A stretch of DNA of 64,000 bases. Origin: Bacteroidales bacterium UBA1374 (GTDB taxonomy: Bacteria; Bacteroidota; Bacteroidia; Bacteroidales; UBA932). The notes beneath the pieces are model-generated. The model was not told where the DNA came from. It worked only from the letters and a program-made list of their open reading frames with translations, and ran no database searches. Position 1 is the stretch's first letter, and the number at the start of each line of letters is the position of its first letter. The translations under genes were made by a program, and so were the position numbers. The stretch lies in NCBI GenBank assembly GCA_002305545.1, contig DBRG01000009.1, positions 1 to 64,000 on the forward strand, given 5' to 3'. Below are positions 60,884-64,000 of the stretch, piece after piece.

Positions 60884-61921
60884 ATGAAAGTATATGTGAA
60901 AATTTCAAGTATTGTACTCGTTAGCCTTATCGCAGGTTGCTTATTCCTTTCCTGCAACCAGGGCGGATCGTCTGATACAACCTGGCTGCGGGGTGCAAAC
61001 TTTACTCCAAGTACGGCCATCAATCAATTGGAATTCTGGCAGGAAGAAACCTTTGATCCCGAGACCATTGACCGGGAACTGGGCTGGGCCGAAGAGATTG
61101 GGTTCAATTGCATGAGGGTATACCTGCATCATCTTGCCTGGGAAGTGGACAAACCGGGATTCAAGGACAGGATGGGGCAATACCTGGCCATTGCCGATAA
61201 GCACAACATAAGGACCATTTTTGTATTTTTTGACGATTGCTGGAACCCCACCTATAGTGCCGGCAAACAACCCGATCCAAAACCCGGGGTCCATAATTCG
61301 GGATGGGTAAGGGATCCCGGAGATTTGCTTTTCACTTCACCGGAGTTGATTGATGTACTCGAGGCCTACGTGAAAGACATCCTGGAAACATTTAAAGATG
61401 ATAAAAGGATTGTTTTGTGGGATTTGTACAACGAGCCCGGCAATTCCGGATACCAAAACAAATCGATGCCCCTGTTGCAAAGCGTGTTTAAGTGGGCCAG
61501 GGAAGTTAACCCATCCCAGCCGGTATCCTCCGCAGTCTGGCACAACGAATTGTCAGACCTCAACAAATTCCAGCTTGAGAATTCCGATATCATCACCTAC
61601 CACAACTACAGTGATGAAATAAGTCATCAACAGGCCATAGATACCTTGAGAACGTACAACAAGCCCATGATATGTTCAGAATACATGGCCCGCAGGAATA
61701 ACAGCCTGTTCACTAACATCATGCCCATCCTGAAAGAACAAGGCATTGGGGCCATCAACTGGGGACTTGTTGAAGGGAAAACCAACACCAAATATGCATG
61801 GAATGAACCCATTCCTGATGGTTCGGAACCGGAACCCTGGTTTCATGAAGTCTTCCGTAAAGACGGCACTCCCTATAAACAGGAAGAAGTTGACCTGATC
61901 AAAGCATTGGCTAAGGAATAG
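60884..61921 (+). CDS. GH5-like cellulase/mannanase-type hydrolase (lipoprotein)
   Basis: This is a 345-aa lipoprotein (LIAGCLFLSC). The TIM barrel shows LRGANFTPSTAIN, FNCMRVYLHHLAW, acid/base Glu in WDLYNEPGN and nucleophile Glu in MICSEYMARR. It resembles a small group of GH5/GH2-like Bacteroidota enzymes of unassigned specificity. It is divergent from the GH30 gene and its last 11 nt overlap the convergent gene at 61911. Confidence 0.88.
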   Translation: MKVYVKISSIVLVSLIAGCLFLSCNQGGSSDTTWLRGANFTPSTAINQLEFWQEETFDPETIDRELGWAEEIGFNCMRVYLHHLAWEVDKPGFKDRMGQYLAIADKHNIRTIFVFFDDCWNPTYSAGKQPDPKPGVHNSGWVRDPGDLLFTSPELIDVLEAYVKDILETFKDDKRIVLWDLYNEPGNSGYQNKSMPLLQSVFKWAREVNPSQPVSSAVWHNELSDLNKFQLENSDIITYHNYSDEISHQQAIDTLRTYNKPMICSEYMARRNNSLFTNIMPILKEQGIGAINWGLVEGKTNTKYAWNEPIPDGSEPEPWFHEVFRKDGTPYKQEEVDLIKALAKE

Positions 61922-62255
61922 ATTCCATGTAATATATTGCCTTCCCCGTTGCTTTTGCATACTCTATCTCGCTCCTGGTACTGTCGCCAATGTACCCGTC
62001 TTTGTTGATCACAAAAATAGCCTGTGACAGGTCAATTTTCCGCTTGTGCATATCGTCAAGCATTTCCTTGGTACCCTTTGTCCATGCATCTTCATCCCCG
62101 CTGTGCCCGAACAACCCGACTGATATTACAATATAGCCCTGCAGGGTCAACTCCTTCTGGACACGCAGGAAATCATCCTTGAATCGTGTACTGCCACACA
62201 GAGTAATAATTGGATAACCACGTTTTTTCATAAGATCCGTATAAGATTTTGCCAC
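61911..62255 (-). CDS. Nucleoside 2-deoxyribosyltransferase-like protein
   Basis: This 114-aa protein has a Rossmann-like fold with PIITLCGSTRFKDDF, IDLSQAIFVINKDGYIGDSTRSEIEYAKATGKAIYYM. The Glu in STRSEIEYA is the probable catalytic residue of the NDT/DUF4406 superfamily. It is a chromosomal relative in fold of the element-borne protein at 14906. A role in nucleoside salvage or sanitation is plausible. The 3' end overlaps the GH5-like gene by 11 nt. Confidence 0.78.
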   Translation of the reverse strand: MAKSYTDLMKKRGYPIITLCGSTRFKDDFLRVQKELTLQGYIVISVGLFGHSGDEDAWTKGTKEMLDDMHKRKIDLSQAIFVINKDGYIGDSTRSEIEYAKATGKAIYYMESIP

Positions 62256-62260
62256 TTTAT

Positions 62261-63646
62261 CTACCGGGGCAGGAGTTCAAAGCATAATGCATCAATGATC
62301 CCGTTTATGCCCGAAACGTTTGACAATATTACGACACCCGTTTGTTCTTCAACATTCACCGCCATGGAAGAAGAATACCCCCCTGTTCCCCCGTTATGCC
62401 AGTGAACGTCCTTTCCGGATTCGGTTTTTATAATAAACCAGCCGAGGCCCATTTTCATGGTTTCATTTATTTCGAATGTGGGTTTTCTCATCAGTGCCAG
62501 TTCTTTATTCCCGGGATTGAACTGCGCATAAACAAACTTTGACAAATCTTCGGCGGAAGACAATATCCCTCCGGCACCAAACAAAACATCAAAATCCCAA
62601 TTGCCTGTAATTTCACCATCGGCGTCCATTCCTTTGACGAGTTTGTCTCCCAGGTCCCGGGAAGTGGTAAAGGAATTGGTCATGCCGAATTTATCAAAAA
62701 TCCTCTTTTGCAATAATTGCTGATAACTTGTTTTTTGCGACAGGCCCAGTGTATACCCCATGAGTCCTACGCCGAGGTTGGAATAGGAACTGACTGTTGA
62801 AGGTTCATTCTCCAGCTTTAGCCATTGTGCCAGGTATTCGTCAATTTCCTTCTTGCCGTAGTTTTTGTATGGATTGACCTCGTTGGATAAATCCAGATTC
62901 TGGGGCAACCGGGGCAGGCCCGATGTGTGGTTGGCCAGGGTTTGAAAACATATTTCTATGCTATCCTTAAAAGGAAATGGATAAAAATCGTTGATCAGGC
63001 CTGTCAGCTTGATTTTTCCTTCCTCAACCAGAGAGGCCAGCACAGCCGATGTGAATACTTTGGAAATGGAGCCGATCTCAAAAATCCTGTTTTGGTTTTC
63101 AGCCGTTTTTATCGTGTCGTTTGCCCTGATGATTCCGTAATACTCTGTTCCCCCATCCCGGATAATGGCTATGGAAAGCTGTGTGTTTACGGGTAAGTCT
63201 TTGGTTTTTGAGAATATGATCCCCGCAAGCTCTTCCGGATAGCTGCCTAATGCATTCACAGAAGCCGGCACAATCTCTCTTGGTTCTTCATAAGGTTTAA
63301 AGAAAAGCCCGTTTATCAGGTTTTCCTTGTCCAGCGAAATGTTTACCTCTAAAACTGCTTTTTCAAATTTCGTCTTGTAGGTGGCATACGTTTGCATTTG
63401 ATGCCTGACAAACTCCTTGCTTTCCATGTTCCCGACCTGACTTTTCAGGGCAGTCAAAAACTGGATGGTGTTTTCAAGTGGCAATGCCTCTTTCATGACC
63501 GAGGCAAAACCGTTGAATATATCCTCATATTTCCCGGCATTATAGTCTGCCTGGAACTGGTCAAACACCACATTATAATTATCTGTCTGGGCAAATGAAG
63601 CATTTGTCATCAGCAGGGTGATTAGGGCAAATAATAGTTTTTTCAT
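62261..63646 (-). CDS. Serine hydrolase with DUF3887-like N-terminus
   Basis: This 461-aa protein has a Sec signal (MKKLLFALITLLMTNASFA). Residues 25-115 form a DUF3887-like domain (YNAGKYEDIFNGFASVMKEALPLENTIQFL). The beta-lactamase-like domain follows with S193-I-S-K196, SSYSNLGVGLMGYTL (YSN) and HWHNGGTGGYSS. All motifs are intact. It is the fifth family member in this window. It is monocistronic, or lies with the NDT-like gene, 5 nt downstream. Confidence 0.93.
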   Translation of the reverse strand: MKKLLFALITLLMTNASFAQTDNYNVVFDQFQADYNAGKYEDIFNGFASVMKEALPLENTIQFLTALKSQVGNMESKEFVRHQMQTYATYKTKFEKAVLEVNISLDKENLINGLFFKPYEEPREIVPASVNALGSYPEELAGIIFSKTKDLPVNTQLSIAIIRDGGTEYYGIIRANDTIKTAENQNRIFEIGSISKVFTSAVLASLVEEGKIKLTGLINDFYPFPFKDSIEICFQTLANHTSGLPRLPQNLDLSNEVNPYKNYGKKEIDEYLAQWLKLENEPSTVSSYSNLGVGLMGYTLGLSQKTSYQQLLQKRIFDKFGMTNSFTTSRDLGDKLVKGMDADGEITGNWDFDVLFGAGGILSSAEDLSKFVYAQFNPGNKELALMRKPTFEINETMKMGLGWFIIKTESGKDVHWHNGGTGGYSSSMAVNVEEQTGVVILSNVSGINGIIDALCFELLPR

Positions 63647-63849
63647 TATGCCTTATTTTTTAAATCCGTTAAAGTTAGCAACTTGGTTCGATTTTGTTTA
63701 TTATTTTTTTATCTTCGTGGTGGTAAAATTATTTGATGTTAATTTTTAATCCGGACATTGTTCTGTAAGCGGTCTGTACTTTGGGTACGGATTGCACTTT
63801 TGTTTGTTTTCATAATGTCTTTTGAGAGCAATTTTCTATTGATTTAATT

Positions 63850-63857
63850 TATATTTG
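63850..63857 (+). promoter_or_regulatory. -7 box of the 63911 gene
   Basis: TATATTTG lies 53 nt before the ATG at 63911 and fits the Bacteroidetes -7 consensus; a TTTG at 63821-63824 is rather far. The rest of 63647-63849 is AT-rich and shows nothing further. Confidence 0.45.
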
Positions 63858-63910
63858 AGTACAATGATTAAAGCATGATGCATTTGCATCTGCAACAAAA
63901 ATTTTAAAAA

Positions 63911-64000
63911 ATGGATAACGAAAAACAAACTATTCACGATTTCGACCCGCTTATCATATGTGACTTCTTTGCCAATACCAAACGCCAGGGTCCCGGAAGT
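63911..64000 (+). CDS. Partial gene, probable SAM-dependent methyltransferase N-terminus
   Basis: Thirty codons are visible before the window ends. The product begins MDNEKQTIHDFDPLIICDFF and continues with ANTKRQGPGS, an opening seen in Bacteroidota class I methyltransferases. The assignment rests on this short stretch only. The gene is cut by the window end and is not truncated in any other visible way. Confidence 0.55.
   Translation, partial: MDNEKQTIHDFDPLIICDFFANTKRQGPGS

Overview
The window looks like the chromosome of a Bacteroidota (Bacteroidales-like) bacterium. The evidence is promoters of the Bacteroidetes type (TTTG about 20 nt upstream of TAnnTTTG), typical families (DUF3853, DUF5916, WYL regulators, hybrid two-component sensors, a Csp-associated small basic protein) and many lipoprotein glycoside hydrolases. 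Genus cannot be read from the sequence.

Positions 17-22813 form an integrative element inserted at the 3' end of a tRNA-Ser(UGA) gene (22798-22882, minus). It is bounded by a 17-nt direct repeat with one mismatch and carries matching GTGCGTAAA arm-type sites at both ends. Its backbone is a tyrosine integrase whose promoter overlaps the arm sites, a large unknown protein, DUF3853, a RepA-like ATPase and a zinc-finger/TOPRIM-like primase protein. Cargo one is a tightly coupled seven-gene operon (7093-14895): unknown protein, SNF2 helicase, MORC-like GHKL ATPase, HNH nuclease, HTH-fused m5C methyltransferase, degenerate Mrr-like protein and Vsr nuclease. It looks like a composite restriction/defence system. 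Cargo two (minus, 14906-16922) is a deoxyribosyltransferase-like protein and a TIGR04255 / unknown / MazF-like operon. A 1.9-kb GC-rich, hairpin-dense, apparently noncoding tract follows (17000-18890). In its middle are two inverted XerC/D-type half-site pairs that can fold into one hairpin. The right end holds a promoter-leader-terminator unit and four genes, two or three of which share a DUF6266-like N-terminal domain. No relaxase, capsid or terminase gene is recognisable.

From 22882 to the end the DNA is ordinary chromosome, mostly minus-strand. It encodes an SDR enzyme, two sensor kinases, a CDF metal transporter, a photolyase, a DUF5916 protein, a WYL regulator, five class-C beta-lactamase-like serine hydrolases, and a glycan-degrading set: GH33 sialidase, two GH43, DUF5597/GH35-like, GH109, GH29, GH30 and GH5-like. 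Sialidase, fucosidase and N-acetylgalactosaminidase together suggest host-type (mucin-like) glycans among the substrates. Two neighbouring genes (an MFS transporter and a hybrid kinase) are intact except for four in-frame TAG codons.

Two intergenic regions (42328-43093 and 47283-47845) hold an unexplained composite repeat. Each has long hairpins with a conserved 17-nt loop but unrelated stems at its ends, in inverted orientation, then a shared 68-nt block, then a tandem array of palindromic units (three exactly 97-nt structured units in one, four 51-bp units in the other). These, the hairpin tract with the folded dif-like site, and the MORC-like operon are the strongest candidates for something undescribed.
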